A DNA stretch of 64,000 bases, taken from assembly GCA_023238725.1 (NCBI GenBank), contig CM041547.1, positions 25,642,928 through 25,706,927 of the forward strand, in the 5' to 3' direction. A model generated the notes under the pieces. It saw only the letters and a program-made list of their open reading frames with translations, did not search any database and was not told the DNA's origin. Positions 1-13,700 of the stretch are shown piece after piece (position 1 is the first letter of the stretch; each line of letters starts with the position of its first letter). The position numbers were made by a program, and so were the translations under genes. The DNA comes from Scortum barcoo. Lineage: Eukaryota > Chordata > Actinopteri > Centrarchiformes > Terapontidae.

Positions 1-33
1 CACACAGATAGACAAACCCCCCAACCCCCCCCC

Positions 34-728
34 CTCAAAATTCTACACACAACACCACATAATGACAATGTGAAATTTTGTTTAGTTAATTTTGTTAGTA
101 TTCACAGCCTTTGCCATGAAGCTCAAAATTGAGCTCAGGTGCATCCTGTTTCCACTGATCATCCTTGAGAGATGTTTCTACAGCTTAACTGGAGGAATTG
201 GACTTGATTTGGAAAGGCACACACCTGTCTATATAAGGTCCCACAGTTGACAGTGCATGTCAGGGCACAAACCAAGCATGAAGTCAAAGGAATTGTTGGT
301 AGACCTCAGAGACACAGGATTGTCTCGAGGCACAAATCTGGGGAAGGGTACAGAAAAAGTTTCTGCTGCTTTGAAGGTCCCAATGAGCACAGTGGCCTCC
401 ATCATCCATAAATGGAAGAAGTTCAGAACCACCAGGACTCTTCCTAAAGCTGGCCGGCCGTCTAAAAACTGCTAAACTTCGAGCACAATTTTGAGCTTCA
501 TGGCAAAGGATGTGAATACTTATGTACATGTGATTTCTTAGTTTTTTATTTTTAATAAATTCTGCAAAAATCTCAAAAACAAAATTTCACATTGTCATTA
601 TGTGGTGGTTGTGTGTAGAATTGAGGATTTGAGGAAGAAAATGAATTTAATCCATTTTGGAATAAGACTGTAACATAACAAAATGTGGAAAAAGTGAAGC
701 GTTGTGAATACTTATCGGATGCACTGTA
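34..728 (+). mobile_element. Tc1-like transposon, internally deleted and left-truncated
   Basis: The stretch reads like a teleost Tc1 element. Positions 257-475 encode the N-terminal helix-turn-helix part of the transposase (VPMSTVASII, KWKKF, TRTLPKAGRP) with small indels. The reading then jumps directly to the 3' terminal region, so the catalytic DDE domain is missing. The right terminal inverted repeat ends in GGATGCACTGTA at about 728. The outer part of the left repeat is absent and is replaced by a C-rich tract at 1-33. The same family recurs at 31450-31567 (right end only) and 50702-51150 (left end only). It cannot mobilise itself. Confidence 0.88.
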
Positions 729-904
729 TCTTAAGTGATAGAGTGGTTTACACCATATATCTGTCTAAAAATGTGCGGTTTTGTTTGTTTTTTTCCTTGG
801 AGGAAGAGCCTAACCAAATAGTGTTCAGTTCAATTTCTAAACAGCGATTTTACTTCATTCATTCAGTAAACTGTAATATTGAACAGGATAATGTACCTCT
901 GTTA

Positions 905-1530
905 ACATAAACGCTTGAGCAAGTAGAGCAGAGCTGCCAGGATTGCAGGTTGCTGCTGCGGGAAACATTCCAGTATCTCCAGTGTGCTGTACCACCAGGT
1001 CATTATGTCAAACACCAGCTTATGTGCAGGCAGCTCCAGTATCCTTTGCTTCTCTTTGAGCTTCTGGCCAGCTGTAGTACTAAGATAAAAAGTGATGCTA
1101 TGTGCCTCACTCAGCCAACCAAACACACACCAGCCAGCAGTTTGAGCTGCTTGTGTGGCTAAATTGTGTGTGTGTGAAACAACTAATCTGCAAAATAGCC
1201 ATCAATTCCACTGCATGGACTGTATTTGCAGCATTGTCTGTTAAGATGGCTGGGTCTTTGTTTGTAAGCTCATGCTATTGTATTGCCTCAGACAACAGTC
1301 GAGACAGATTACTTGCAGTGTGGCTAGTTTCAATCACTCTTGTCTGTGTCCAGTCATTGTCGATATAGTATTGACAATAGTATAGTACCCGTATAATATA
1401 GAGGTAAGGTACAAATCTGTTGCTATGGTTTTCCATTTGTGACAAGTTAGGGCAACTCTCTGCCAACTGAAGTGACGTTGCGACACTGTGTTTCACATCG
1501 GTGTACAGGATTGGGATTGCCACTCCACTC
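905..1530 (-). pseudogene. hAT-family (ZBED-like) transposase remnant
   Basis: Two minus-strand reading segments resemble a hAT transposase of the ZBED type. Positions 905-1126 contain KEKQRILELPAHKL followed by a degraded TRWNST-like stretch (TWWYSTLEILE) and QQPAILAALLYL. Positions 1275-1532 contain DNDWTQTRVIETSHTASNL, which resembles the upstream RNase-H-like region. Stops and frame changes separate the two. No terminal inverted repeats or 8-bp target duplication were found. It is a dead fragment in the septin intron or upstream region. The family call is from remembered motif similarity only. Confidence 0.65.
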
Positions 1531-2338
1531 AAATGTTTGCGTGTTGGTAAAATTTTGCGCGGCTCTAGTATTTTAATGAGGCATCAGAAGTTACAGAGCT
1601 GTATGGGTATATATCCCTGCATATGAAAGGTTTGACAGCGTCAGTTATTTTTTGGCATGTGGAGAATTAGATGGAAACGCCTTCTTTATGTAGAACTGGT
1701 CTTTAGTTCTCTTGGTTATGACAAAATTATACTCCAGAAAAAATTGCTGAGATGGCGTAAAAAAATGGTATTGCTGACAATAACTTTAACAGGTCATAAA
1801 ACACAAGCAGACAGTGAGAGGTTGAAAACCAGCCAGTGCAACTATTTTGATTTGATACCACAGATAAATAAACATTAGAGATAAATAATTTTGCTTTCAA
1901 AATTTAGTGAAATTGTTTTGATTTTAATTACAGTAGTTCTGCAGAAATTTACAAAAGGTAAATTTGCCCACAATAGCCTGGACTTAACGTTATAAGTGTT
2001 GCCCTTCAGTAATTAACAGACAAGCATGTGACATGATCGCACCAAATATCTTAAAGTAAAAAAAAAAAAAAATCTGTTAGAAAGCTTAGCAAACTGTGAT
2101 AAACTGGTATTGGAGATATTATAGGTGCAGCTTTAATAAAATTGATGATGGATTCTGGATGGCATTTCAGCTTTCACTTGAACTAGAAGAATTACATACT
2201 CCTCCTCATGTAACTCAACCATCCATTCCTTCTCATGGCATGTCACATTGCAGTGGTTATTTTTTGTAACACAAAACTCCTGACTCCAGCTTTGACCTTA
2301 ATCCACCCTTTATGTTTGCAGGTTGAAGGAAATGTTAA
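1531..2338. other. Intronic/upstream sequence, nothing recognised
   Basis: AT-rich sequence with a poly-A run near 2057. No conserved coding segment or recognisable element was seen. Confidence 0.5.

Positions 2339-2366
<28 letters not shown>
2339..2366. repeat. (GT)n microsatellite
   Basis: Uninterrupted GT dinucleotide run. Confidence 0.97.
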
Positions 2367-2369
<3 letters not shown>

Positions 2370-2375
2370 ATTCCA

Positions 2376-2650
2376 TTCTATTCCAATTATTTAGCTTATG
2401 CTTTTTTCCAAAGTGACTTACAATGAGTGCATTCAGCCAAGTGGGTACAAACAAAAGGAGGCAAGAATCGTCCAAGTACATCAAACTTCAAATAATGAAA
2501 GTACAACAGCTTCATAGTGCTAAAACTACAACATGTGAGATAGAAAAGTTGTTTTTTTCTTTTTCTTTGTTTTTTTCTTAATCAGCCAAGGTGCAGTCTG
2601 AGCAGATGAGTTTTGGCACATAAACAATCTGTAGAGTGAAAACTGCAGTT
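2376..2650 (+). repeat. Dispersed teleost repeat, class uncertain
   Basis: The segment begins with an ATTTAGCTTATGCTTTTTTCCAAAGTGACTTACAATG-type run (2388-2425). This resembles a very common teleost repeat that reads TTTAGC..GCTTTTATCCAAAGCGACTTACA. It is non-coding. The identification is from memory of the family. Confidence 0.5.
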
Positions 2651-3204
2651 TATTACCCATAGGACTGTATTATCTCTGGCCTTCATTTATACTGATAGGA
2701 ATGAAGGATATTGTTAGAAATGCAGAGGTGAAAAGTTGAAGATTCAAGATTTAAGCCTGATTTAAAGTAATAAATAAAAGAAAAGTTACCAGACTCACAG
2801 TCTCAAAATCTGAAGCTGCAAGAGAATTTAAATAAAAGCTGCAATTTATTGCATCTAGGGTCTGATTAGCTATAGCCTTAATTTCATTAGTAATAATAAG
2901 ATTGTATTCACCACATTCATATCTGAGATCCCTGAACATGGTGATATGACCAAAAATTTGATCTAGTGGGTTAAGAAATGTTATCAGTCAGACCACCACA
3001 GTTTGACCGCCATTGAAACCATATTTAAACAAGGTCTGATACTCTCAAAGCCCTGGTGATGTGAGAGGTCACATAATGCTGTGTATGCTTGTTATCTGAT
3101 GTCATGTAGCACTACTATTTCAACAAATGTCTTCTCCAGACTGGTTAGGTGTTAGAGCTCTGATATTTAATTAACAACTCACATTCTTTTTTCCCCACCT
3201 GCAG
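2651..3204 (+). other. Intron sequence ending in the splice acceptor of the long septin exon
   Basis: No repeat was recognised in most of this stretch. The end is a polypyrimidine tract and acceptor, TTCTTTTTTCCCCACCTGCAG (3184-3204), directly before the coding exon. The incoming exon supplies the first base of a codon completed by CA at 3205-3206. Confidence 0.75.
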
Positions 3205-4771
3205 CACTGAAGAGGTCCTTCGATATTGAAGATGTGGGTGACACACCATCCTTCTCCACAGCTTCCTCTGTCTCCACCCCCATTACTCCTTCCTCCTCCC
3301 ATTTCATCCATAACCACAACAAAGCTAACGAGGTGCGGGGCAGAGGAGGCCAGTCCCCTTCGTTAGCCTTTAACAACTACAACATCAACAGCCTGGGCTC
3401 TACAGCCCACTGCTCCCACGTCAGTCTGAGTTCCAATCCCAGTCCAGTGCACAAGTCCTGTAGTATAGTTAGCAGCCTGTCGTTCAATGAGGGAACCACA
3501 AACAAGCTGGCCATCCAAAACAACAGCTCCTCTGTGACAAGAGCTGCATCCTTCCAGAACAGGTTAAACCCCAACGATTACTCCATGTTATCTGGGCTTG
3601 GCAGTGACAACGACAGCCTTCATAGCTCTACTTCCAGCCTGGACTACTCAGGAGGGGTTGGGGGTACCCTTACTGTTACTAAGCTGAGGTCATATCCAAG
3701 CCCCCCACCTCAGGTGGAGTACCACCAAACCCAGACCCAAATCCAACAACAGCACCTAGAGAGAGATGACAACTTGGGAAGGAACCCCAACCTGAAGAAG
3801 TTTTCCTCTCATGGCAGTGTTTTTCACTCTGAGATAGGCCAAGGGCAAGGAATGATGCTGCACGTTACAGAAGCCTCATGGAGTGAACCATGGCTCCATG
3901 TCCAGCCTAGACCTTCAAATTTGTGATGGAGGAGGAGGAATGGAGAGTATGGAAAGGAGTGGTGGTAGAATATCTCCAGGGTTGAGGTTTGCCAATGCTA
4001 ATGCCAACTGGAATGGACCTCTCCATAATGCTTGTTCCTCTGGGGAGGAGGGCCACTGTAGCTCCAAAAAACAGGGCCAACATCAAGGGCCCCAGGTCCT
4101 CAAGGCTCCATTGCCTAAGGCCAAAGAGATTCCACGTCTCAACAAGTTTCCTTTGGATCTGGACAGCTTGGTAAGCACACTTCCAACCAAGGCTCAAGGA
4201 GGATCAGTGAACCCCAATCCCCCCAAGCTTCCACCAAGGAGCACAGGAAGCCTCCAAAACCACAGCGCACCATCCACCTCAGCCAGCCCCTCAGCCTCTC
4301 TCAGCAGCCTGGAGAGTGCTTCTGACACCCCACCCCTCTTCCTCCACCATCCAGTTTTGCCTGTCTCCTCATGTTCTTCAACTTCTACACAGAGATCCAT
4401 CCCTTTCCAAGATATGAGTTGTGTGTCAGTGTCCCTTTCTACAACACAGAGCCCCCGAATGGACATTCTTTTAGGGCCCCAAGTTGTTCAGGTGGTCCCC
4501 AACCTGCCTAGCCCTTACAGTTCTTACAGCCCCTCCAACCCTATGGCCATTCAGTCTTTGGAGGAATACACAGGAGATACCAGCGACACTGTTTGCTCAA
4601 TCTTACAGAGGATTGCTTCTATCTCCCAGCATGTTGTTAGTGACACCACCCCAGCAGTTATGACCCAGCCCCATACAGTCCAAAGCAATGGTGACTTGTC
4701 TTGTGTATTTGGATGTTCTATGCAGACCACACCCTTGCCAACATGGAAACAGGGAAAGAACAAACGGGAAG
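3205..4771 (+). CDS. septin12: Septin exon: long N-terminal extension, with a frame break
   Basis: The acceptor is GCAG at 3201-3204 and the donor is GTAAGA at 4772, leaving phase 1. The frame opens with (G)CA CTG AAG AGG TCC TTC, read as ALKRSFDIEDVGDTPS. This matches the ALKRSFEVEEVETP leader of the SEPT9 long isoform as I remember it. The extension is rich in Ser, Pro and Asn and looks disordered. A proline motif PKLPPRS at about 4222-4242 fits a class II SH3 ligand. The frame used to about 3870 reaches TGA at 3924-3926. The downstream frame (GVNHGSMSSLDLQICDGGG onward, open from 3856) runs to the donor and joins the next exon in phase. One surplus base between about 3862 and 3880 explains this. 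The exon contributes about 521 residues once the break is ignored. Confidence 0.85.
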
Positions 4772-7700
4772 GTAAGACGTTTTTTGGGACTTACAAAACA
4801 CAACTTCTTTCTCCATAATTCAGAACTGTAAATGAATGCATGTGCATTTGTCTGTGCCTGTGACTGATGGAACAGCGGGAGGGATTTCAGTAGTGTGTGT
4901 GTGTGTATCTGTCTGCTTGTGGCTACCTGCATCTTTGTCTTTGTGTGCGTTTATAAATAGTGTATTTATAAATAATAGTTTACAGTGTGTATTTGTATGA
5001 TGTAAACCTTGCAAAGTCGTGACCACTGACAATACCACCAAAGCTATTGTCTTAAGAGGCCTCAAGAAGTGTAGCTGAGGACAGAAAGGACATCAAAAAG
5101 AAACCTTACTAACACAGGCCCCCATAAATGGACCTGCTACTGAGGAATCAAGGTTGTCCAGTGAGAGGAAAAGTGCAAAATAATTTTTTCAAGATGGTTA
5201 AACTAAAACATAACTTAAAGCTGATGGCCACTGAGTTCCTTGCTTTCGTGCATAGATGGAAATGTAATGCTGACTGCGTCATGCTTTCAATTTGCATAGT
5301 GGTTAAAACTGTGTTAAAATTTTACAACTTTCAATTTGCTTCCAAAAATGCAACTGGAAAAAAAAGTATTTGTTTGGGGAGGGATAATGATCAAAAACTC
5401 ACATAACACATCAAGTTGCAAAGAGAGAACAGATTTTGAACAGTTTAAAGCTGCTTTAAGTGATTTTTGACTGGTATAAGAGGAAAGACTACAGGTTGAA
5501 CTCAAAGAAACACACCACTGATATCCATAGTGATTAAAACTGTGTGTAATTTTACAACTTTCAATTTGCTTCCAAAAATGTAACTGGAAAAAAAACTATT
5601 TGGTATTTATAGACAGATTTTGTCAGAGACGGGGTTAAATATGCAGTGTAAAAGCTGACAATCACAGCTGCAAAGGTGATTTTGTTATGTTATGTTATGT
5701 TAACAGTATTGACACAAACGTTATTGTGCTACTACATTGGTGACCAAATGCTGAACATATAAAGCACCTATTTATCCTCATATGAAGCAGGAAGAATGGC
5801 TGATGCCTTGAATTGCAGACAGACAACTGAACAGCTTGGGGTAGCAAAACATGGAGAACACATGTCATGTACAACACTGTAACACAATTCTAGGTTCCAT
5901 GAAGTGAGTTTGTGTGTGTATGTTAGGTCTGTTTAACTAATGATGACAGAAAACTTCCCTCTCATGAAGTGAGTGTTGTGTGTGTCTGGTCAAAGTTAGG
6001 TCTGACCTTTTCTAATGATGACAGAAAACTTCCCTCTCAAGTGAGTGTAGTCTGAAGTCAAGTCAAATGGCCCTTTTCCACTAGTACCTGAAACTACAGC
6101 GATGCATTTGTTATGTGACTCAAACCGAAATGACTCGAGCTTCGAGCCTCACTCAGACTCAGTTTCGGTTGTTTTCCATTACAATAGAATACCACCTCAG
6201 CATGGGTGGGGTCACCGTGGCAACGCGGCCATTGTTGAAACTCCAGCGACATTTGTCATTTGTTATGCGACACAAACACGAAATGACTACGGAGCAATGG
6301 AGGCACCAGACACCACGTCTGATTGCTCCGCGGGGTTCATTTCTGTGCAGCCATCTCTGATCGTGTTCGTGTTTGTTGTTATTGCGTTTTAAAAATGGCG
6401 CGGTTGACTCTTATGAACATGAACAGGCGTTGCTCCTCCCGTGCATCTAGTGACGTCATCGTCCCGTGGCCAATGCCAAACAGTGGCCTGCCGTCTGCCG
6501 TCAGTCGATTTTCGTCACATTTTCAGCTCGCTTGAAACCCCGGAACCCCAGTATAGGTTGACTCGAAAGTACCTGGTACGAACCTAGGTACCAATTTTAC
6601 TAAACGCGTAATGGTACAAACAGGTACTAAAACGTAAGGCGCAAGTCGAGTCGGTACCAGTAGCAATGTCGAGGCGAGTAGGTACTAGTGGAAAAGGGGC
6701 AAAAGTCAAGCCTAACAGCCACACCCATTGTAGTGTTTTGTTTAATTTATTGAGTGCACACACACACACACACAAAGCACAGATTTGTTGAAATTTGAAA
6801 AAGGTCTTTTTTGGCTTATTTCCCCTATTTTTAATTTTGTTAGGTGTTCCTCATGTTCAGATCATTTAAAATTAAAAATTTATTTTAGATCATTTTAAAA
6901 TTAAAGAATTTATTTTTATGTACATAACAATTACGAGTAATTCACTAGCAATGAAATTCCTAAAAGTCTCAAAAGCTCCCTAAAACAGTTCTCAAAAATA
7001 TTTAGAGGAAACTAAACACACACACACACTGTAAAAGTCATTATAAACACAAAGATTTATATAAACACAAAGATTTATATAAAGCTAAATCTGAATAGTA
7101 ATTTTTTATTATTCCCCCGGATGCGGATGCTAAAGCTGCCATGAACGGACTGTATGAGGCTATTAGCAAACAACAAACTGTAACTAACCGCATATCCAGA
7201 GGCTGCATTTATTGTGGCGGGTGACTTTAACCACTCCAACCTCAAGACAGTACTTCCAGTACTTCCCAAATTCCACCAGCATGTCTCCTGCCAAACCAGA
7301 GGGGACAAAACTTTGGACCATGTTTATACAAACATTGTTGGAGCCTACACAGCAACCCCCCTCCCCTCAGGCTACCCTTGGCTCTCACACAAACATTGAC
7401 TCCTACTCACACTCTGTACTGGAATACATCACCACCACAATTGACAGTGTCACCACAGGAAAGACAGATCACCACATACCCTAATCAGAAGCCATGGATG
7501 AATAAGGAAGTGCGGCTTCTGCTGAAGGCGCGTATGGCACAGTGCCTTTAGATCGGGTGACGCACAGGCCTACTGTACATCCAGGGCAGACCTGAAGAGG
7601 GGCATCAAAAAGGCCAAGCAAGCCTACAGGTGGAGAATACTGAAGGTGGAGGAATACTTTGTCTACTCTGACCCCCGACGCATGACGCATGTGGACAGGG

Positions 7701-10700
7701 CATCCAGGCCATCACCGACTACAAGCCCAGCAACTCACACCGACAGTCATGAATGTGACAGTCAACAGCTGAATGTGTCCTTCCTCAACGAGCTGAATGA
7801 CTTCTACGCGCCTGTTTTGACAAGGACAACAAGGACATGATTATCAAACCCAAACCCCCTGACAAGGACAACAAGGAAAAGACTATCAAACCCAAACCCT
7901 CTGATCACCAGATCACCAGACCCTCACACTCTCCCCCACAGACGTTCAAAATGCACTGAGCCAAATCAACGCACGCAAGGCTGCTGGCCCTGATGGCATT
8001 CCGGGACGTGTGCTCAGTGAGCTTGTGCTGAGCAGCTTGCAGGGGTCTTTACGGACATCTTCAACCTGTCACTTGCCCAGACAGCAGTACCAGCGTGCTT
8101 CAAGACCACCTCCATTGTGCCAGTGCGAAACACTCCTCTCCGACGTGCCTGAATGACTACCGCCCCGTAGCACTTACACCCATTGTGATGAAGTGCTTTG
8201 AGCGGCTGGTCCTGGCACACCTCAAGACATGCCTGCCCCCACACTGGACCCACACCAATTTGCCCACACCTATTTGCCTCCTGAAGCAATAGGAGCACAG
8301 AGGATGCTGTATCTACAGCACTGCATTGTGTACTTTCACACCTGGAGAACAAGAACACTTACGCAAGAATGCTTTTTGTTGATTTCAGCTCAGCATTCAA
8401 CACAGTTATTCCCTCCAAGCTAATCACTAAACTTGGGGATCTTGGAATCAGTACCCCCCTCCACTACTGGATTATGGACTTTCTCACCAACAGACCTCAG
8501 CATGTCAAGTCAGGCCACAAGCTGCTCCTCCACCATCACACTCAACACTGGCGCACCACAGGGCTGTGTGCTGAGCCCGTTCCTCTACTCCCTCTTCACC
8601 CATGACTGCAGGCCTATGTATGGATCCAACTCCATCACAAAGTTTGCAGATGACATCACGGTGATTGGACTCATCAGTGATAATGATGAGTCACACTACA
8701 GGGCAGAGGTCGAGCACTTAGCTACATGGTGTGCTGACAATAACCTGCTCCTTAACACCAAGCAAAACTAAGGAGCTCATTGTGGACTTCAGGAAGGTGA
8801 AAAGGGAGACACATGATCCCATCCACATCAACGGCATGGCTGTTGAACGTGTCTCCAGCTTCAAGTTCCTGGGGATCCACATCTCAGAGAACCTTTCATG
8901 GACTGCAAACACCTCCAGCCTGATTAAGAAGGCCCATCAGCGCCTGTTCTTCTTGAGGACACTGAAGAAGAACCACCTGTCCACTGCCATCCTTAGGCAA
9001 CTTTTACCGGTGTGCGATAGAGAGTATCCTAACCAACTGCATTACAGTCTGGTATGGGAACTGCTCTGTGGGCAAGGCACTGCAGAGGGTGGTGAAAACC
9101 GCCCAACACATCACAAAGACTCCACTTCCTGCCATAGAGGACGTCCAGAAGAAGCGATGTCTACGAATGGGCACGTAGCATTCTTAAGGACTCCTCTCAT
9201 CCTGCACATACACTTTTTTTTCATCTACTGCCGTCCAGGAAGCGTTACAGGAGCCTCTGAACTAAAACCAGCAGGTTTAGGAACAGCTTTTTCCCTACAG
9301 CTGTTTCTCTACTGAACTCTGTCCCCCTTTGATCCCCCCACCCCCCCACACCTCTACATTGTCCACTGTCATTGCGCTCCTGTTGTCCCACCACATAATT
9401 GTGTATACATACCTGTATATAGTGTTCACATCCATCTCTGTTCTTGTACATACTTGTTCATATTCATATCCATCCTTTCACTGTATCTGTATATTATATA
9501 TAGCCCTTCTGTATATTAGTATAGCACACCTGTATATATATATTGTTCATATCATATCTATATAGTTTCTGTATACTAGACTACCACTACTCTTACCTGT
9601 ACATACTGTTCATACTCTATATACTATTTATAATGCACTTGCTGCTTCTTTACTTCTGATTAGATGCTAAACTGCATTTCGTTACTCTGTATTTATACAT
9701 GTGTAATGACAATAAAGTTGAATCTAATCTAATCTAATCTAATCTAATAAACTAATTACAAGATAGACCTAAAATATAAATTTTACAACTAAAATAGAAT
9801 ACATAACTAAATGTATATATACTATAGAATACAGGTATTACTGTTGACAATGGATGTGCAAATATTATAAGATGCATGGAATGCAAAACAGAACTGAGGC
9901 ACAATTAGAAGAGTATCCATGCATGTCTTTGTGTTTAAAGTTTATCTGACTTTTTTCTCCCCTAGATTTCCTAGATTGCCTTTCATTCCTCTGATAACAA
10001 AAACTTTTCTGTCTCAGATGCAAAGATCACAAAACATACCACTCTGTCAAAGCCCAAAACCAAGATATCTGGCAAACAAAATATCCCCCATTCCTTGGTA
10101 TCTATTTCAATGAGCAGTTTATAGTTGACAGTGATATGACAGTGAATGACAAATGGGAGGTCAGAGAATAGTCAGCATTATATGTCAAAACAAAGGTGAA
10201 TATACACTACAGCTTGTTAGTTTATATGTATGTATAGCATATATCTCTAACCATGATAGGTGGATTCTAATAATGCTAATATTCTGATAAATCTAAACTT
10301 CACTGCCACAAATTGTTATTGTATTGTATTGTATTGTTATTGTTGCTTATTGCTGGGAAACTGATCCAGTGCAGTTTCAAAAACTCTGTTGAACAACCTA
10401 CCTGTCTACCTGTGGGGGTTTACTTCTCGCTTCCATCATCTCAAAGGGAATTAGTCCAAATTCCTCTGAGATGAGAGAGAGATAACAGAGGGATCTAACT
10501 GTACTCTTTCTAAATTCACATCCCAACTTTGATTCTCCCTAAGGCTCACATGACAACAAGAGAGTTAAAAAAAGAGTGCAAGTTTGTATTTTGTATGGTA
10601 TGTAGTTCGTTCCCTGAATAAACTGAATCCTATTCATTCATATTCCTATTTGTATGCATCATTACAATAACCATGTCAAATGCAGACTGGTTTGTTAGGG

Positions 10701-13700
10701 GAGGGAGAATGATCTAAAAGTCACGTAACACATTAAGTTGCAAAGAGAGAACAGATTTTGAACAGTTTAAAGCTGCATTAAGTGATTTTTGACTGGTATA
10801 AGAGGAAAGACTACAGGCTGAACTCAAAGAAACACACCACTGATATCCATAGTGGTTAAAACTGTGTTAAAATTTTACAACTGGCCACTGTCAGTTTAAT
10901 AACCAGCACTTTCAGTTAACAATCAGTTAACAAAATCCCCTACTTGGGGTTATTTTGGTTTCAACTCCTAGCCATTTAAGAGATATTGAGCAAAAGTAAG
11001 ATAATCCCTGACTTCTCCCTTTCATTCTTCAATGTGTGATTTAAAACTATTGCAGAGCATCAAATCAATTTGAAATAATTCCTATAATAGCTAGTCTTTG
11101 GCACTTAACACAATAGTGACCTCACTGTGCTAACTGCTGGGAAGGGGTGTGCCGAACGCAGCAGCTGCAGTGTTTCAACTCATTACTTTTTTCAAAGACC
11201 ACAGATAGAAAAAATTACTTTATTTTGTTTCACTATTTTCATTTTTCCACGTGCCACAGAATACAATTTCAAAAGAATCCGTTCTCCTGGCTCCAGTAGA
11301 AATTCACTGGGAATAAACCGGAGGCAGAAGCACTGTGCCAGAATATGACAATCTTTGGCCGAGTCACAGCTTAGCTGTTGACACCAGAGGCGCATTTCTC
11401 TGTTACCAAGTGATTCTGCTCCTCTGCACTTTTGTAAGCACACATAGAGCTGATCTTTAAGTAACAGCCTTATCTTTTTTTATTTTTAACATTCACCAGC
11501 AGAGTTCTTGGGTATCATTACATGTTTCCCCACTTCTGGAGCACCTGTCAGTGTAAATGAATGGTCGTAGTATACTGTAGTTGTGTTTGTTACTTGTGCC
11601 ACTGATGAGGTGGCGGATGGTCTCCTGAGGGATCTCCTCCCAGACCTGGACTAAAGCATCCGCCAACTCCTGGACAGTCTGTGGTGCAACGTGGCGTTGG
11701 TGGATGGAGCGAGACATGATGTCCCAGATGTGCTCAATTGGATTCAGGTCTGGGGAACGGGCGGGCCAGTCCATAGCATCAATGCCTTCGTCTTGCAGGA
11801 ACTGCTGACACACTCCAGCCACATGAGGTCTAGCATTGTCTTGCATTAGGAGGAACCCAGGGCCAACCGCACCAGCATATGGTCTCACAAGGGAGTATGA
11901 GGATCTCATCTCGGTGGCACCTAATGGCAGTCAGGCTACCTCTGGCGAGTACATGGAGGGCTGTCAGTGCGGATTCCCCAGAGGGCGCCAGTGGTAATTT
12001 GCCAATCTTGGTGTTCTCTGGCAAATGCCAAACGTGCCACTTGCCACTTGTGTGGGTTGTAGACTAGGAACTGAGAAGTGGTCTGTGGTCACCACCTGCA
12101 GAACCACTCCTTTATTGGGGGTGTCTTGCTAATTGTCCTATAATTTCCACCTGTTGTCTATTCCTATTTGCACAACAGCATGTGAAATTGATTGTCAATC
12201 AGTGTTGCTTCCTAAGTGGACAGTTTGATTTCACAGAAGTGTGATTGACTTGGAGTTACATTGTGTTGTTTAAGTGTTTTTTGTTTTTTTGAGCAGTGTA
12301 TATCACCCAAACCTAACATCCATATTCTTAGCTGCATGATATCTTGTGTGAATTACGAACACAACTTATTCATTCGGACCTAGCTATAGGTGTCGTTACT
12401 TTTCTTTGAGATTTGGGGAAACCAAATGATAAGGAAATACAGTTTAGGTCAACTGATTTGTTTTTTGGGGGGGAAATACCCATTATAAGTAATCAAGGAG
12501 ACCACTGACTGTATTTTAAACTAATGTACATTTGAAATACAAATTCTTAAAATCTTAGTGTGAAAATATAGAATCACACGAATTCCAACACAAAACATGC
12601 AAAAGAGAACCTTTCAACGAACCTTAAGCTTGGTAGTGGTGATGGCACTAGTTATAGATGAAGAAACTCTGTGGATGCCTCAGAAGGGCACTGCTGCTGG
12701 AAAAGAGCCTGGATAGCGGTGTACTTGGACTGGCAAGAGTCCCAGTCCAGAGTTTTCCTAACCTTGTATTAGAGTCTGATCTTGAGGAATAATTGCTCTT
12801 CTCTGTTGTCCACACATACAATTTACTCCTCCTTAGATGTGCTAGTACAGGCAGCCAGTCTTTTGATGATATTTTTTTCAGGCTTCTGATGGGCTAACAT
12901 GGCTTTAAGTTTGAGGATTATATTGCTGCCTGTTGGTTTAGCATACTCTTAACAGTGCTTGTTTAGTGAGGTTTTGCGTTTTCATTAGGATTTTTTTCTG
13001 TTTTTAAAGACGGAGAAAAAAGCTAGTTTTCAGAAATACAAGCGTACATGTGGAATAGGCCTTGGTCTATCAATTTTTTACTAGTGAGTTGGCCAAATTT
13101 TGGATCAGCAGATTAATCACCTTTCAGATTCAAATTAGCTCCGTGAGACTCAGCATTGACAGGGTTTTGAATAACACCCATATCCATGTAACATATAACA
13201 TGTCTAGGAGCAACAAAGGCAACAGATTTCATGATAGGTTTACTAATCATTAGTTGCTTGTTGCCACCATTTTTACCATAGGCTTTCTGTAACATAAACC
13301 TTGTCATAGTTAAATGTATATTACTGTAATCAAGTGCATATTCAGGGACCCTGGCAGAAGAGTGACTAATATAAAAGCCATTGCTTTTTTCCACATTGAA
13401 TGAAATTGAAGACATTTCGGTTGTGTAAATGGGGAACTGGCCATGCTTGCTAACATCATTGCACATTTAACATTTAAAGGATAGCTGAGGATTACTGATG
13501 TAGAATTTCAGGCCGGACCGCACGACCAAGTCAAGGGCCAGCTGGAGACTGAGTCTGGTCATGCCTAAGCCTCCTCACCTTACTCTTTATACTCTAAGTC
13601 TTTTCTTCTCTAAGTTTTCTAAGTGTTCAAAATCTTCTTCAGAGAAAATGCACAGAGTCAAAAATAGGAGCGCGTCTAGTAGAGTTGAGTCCAGAGAGCT

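Noticed and set aside
3864..3870. GTTACAG as a 7-base intron that would restore the long-exon frame
   Set aside because: It has GT and AG ends and the right length modulo 3, but is far too short for spliceosomal removal.
6102..6392. Open frames inside the MITE-like element
   Set aside because: They show no transposase motifs and overlap in several frames in CG-rich non-coding sequence.
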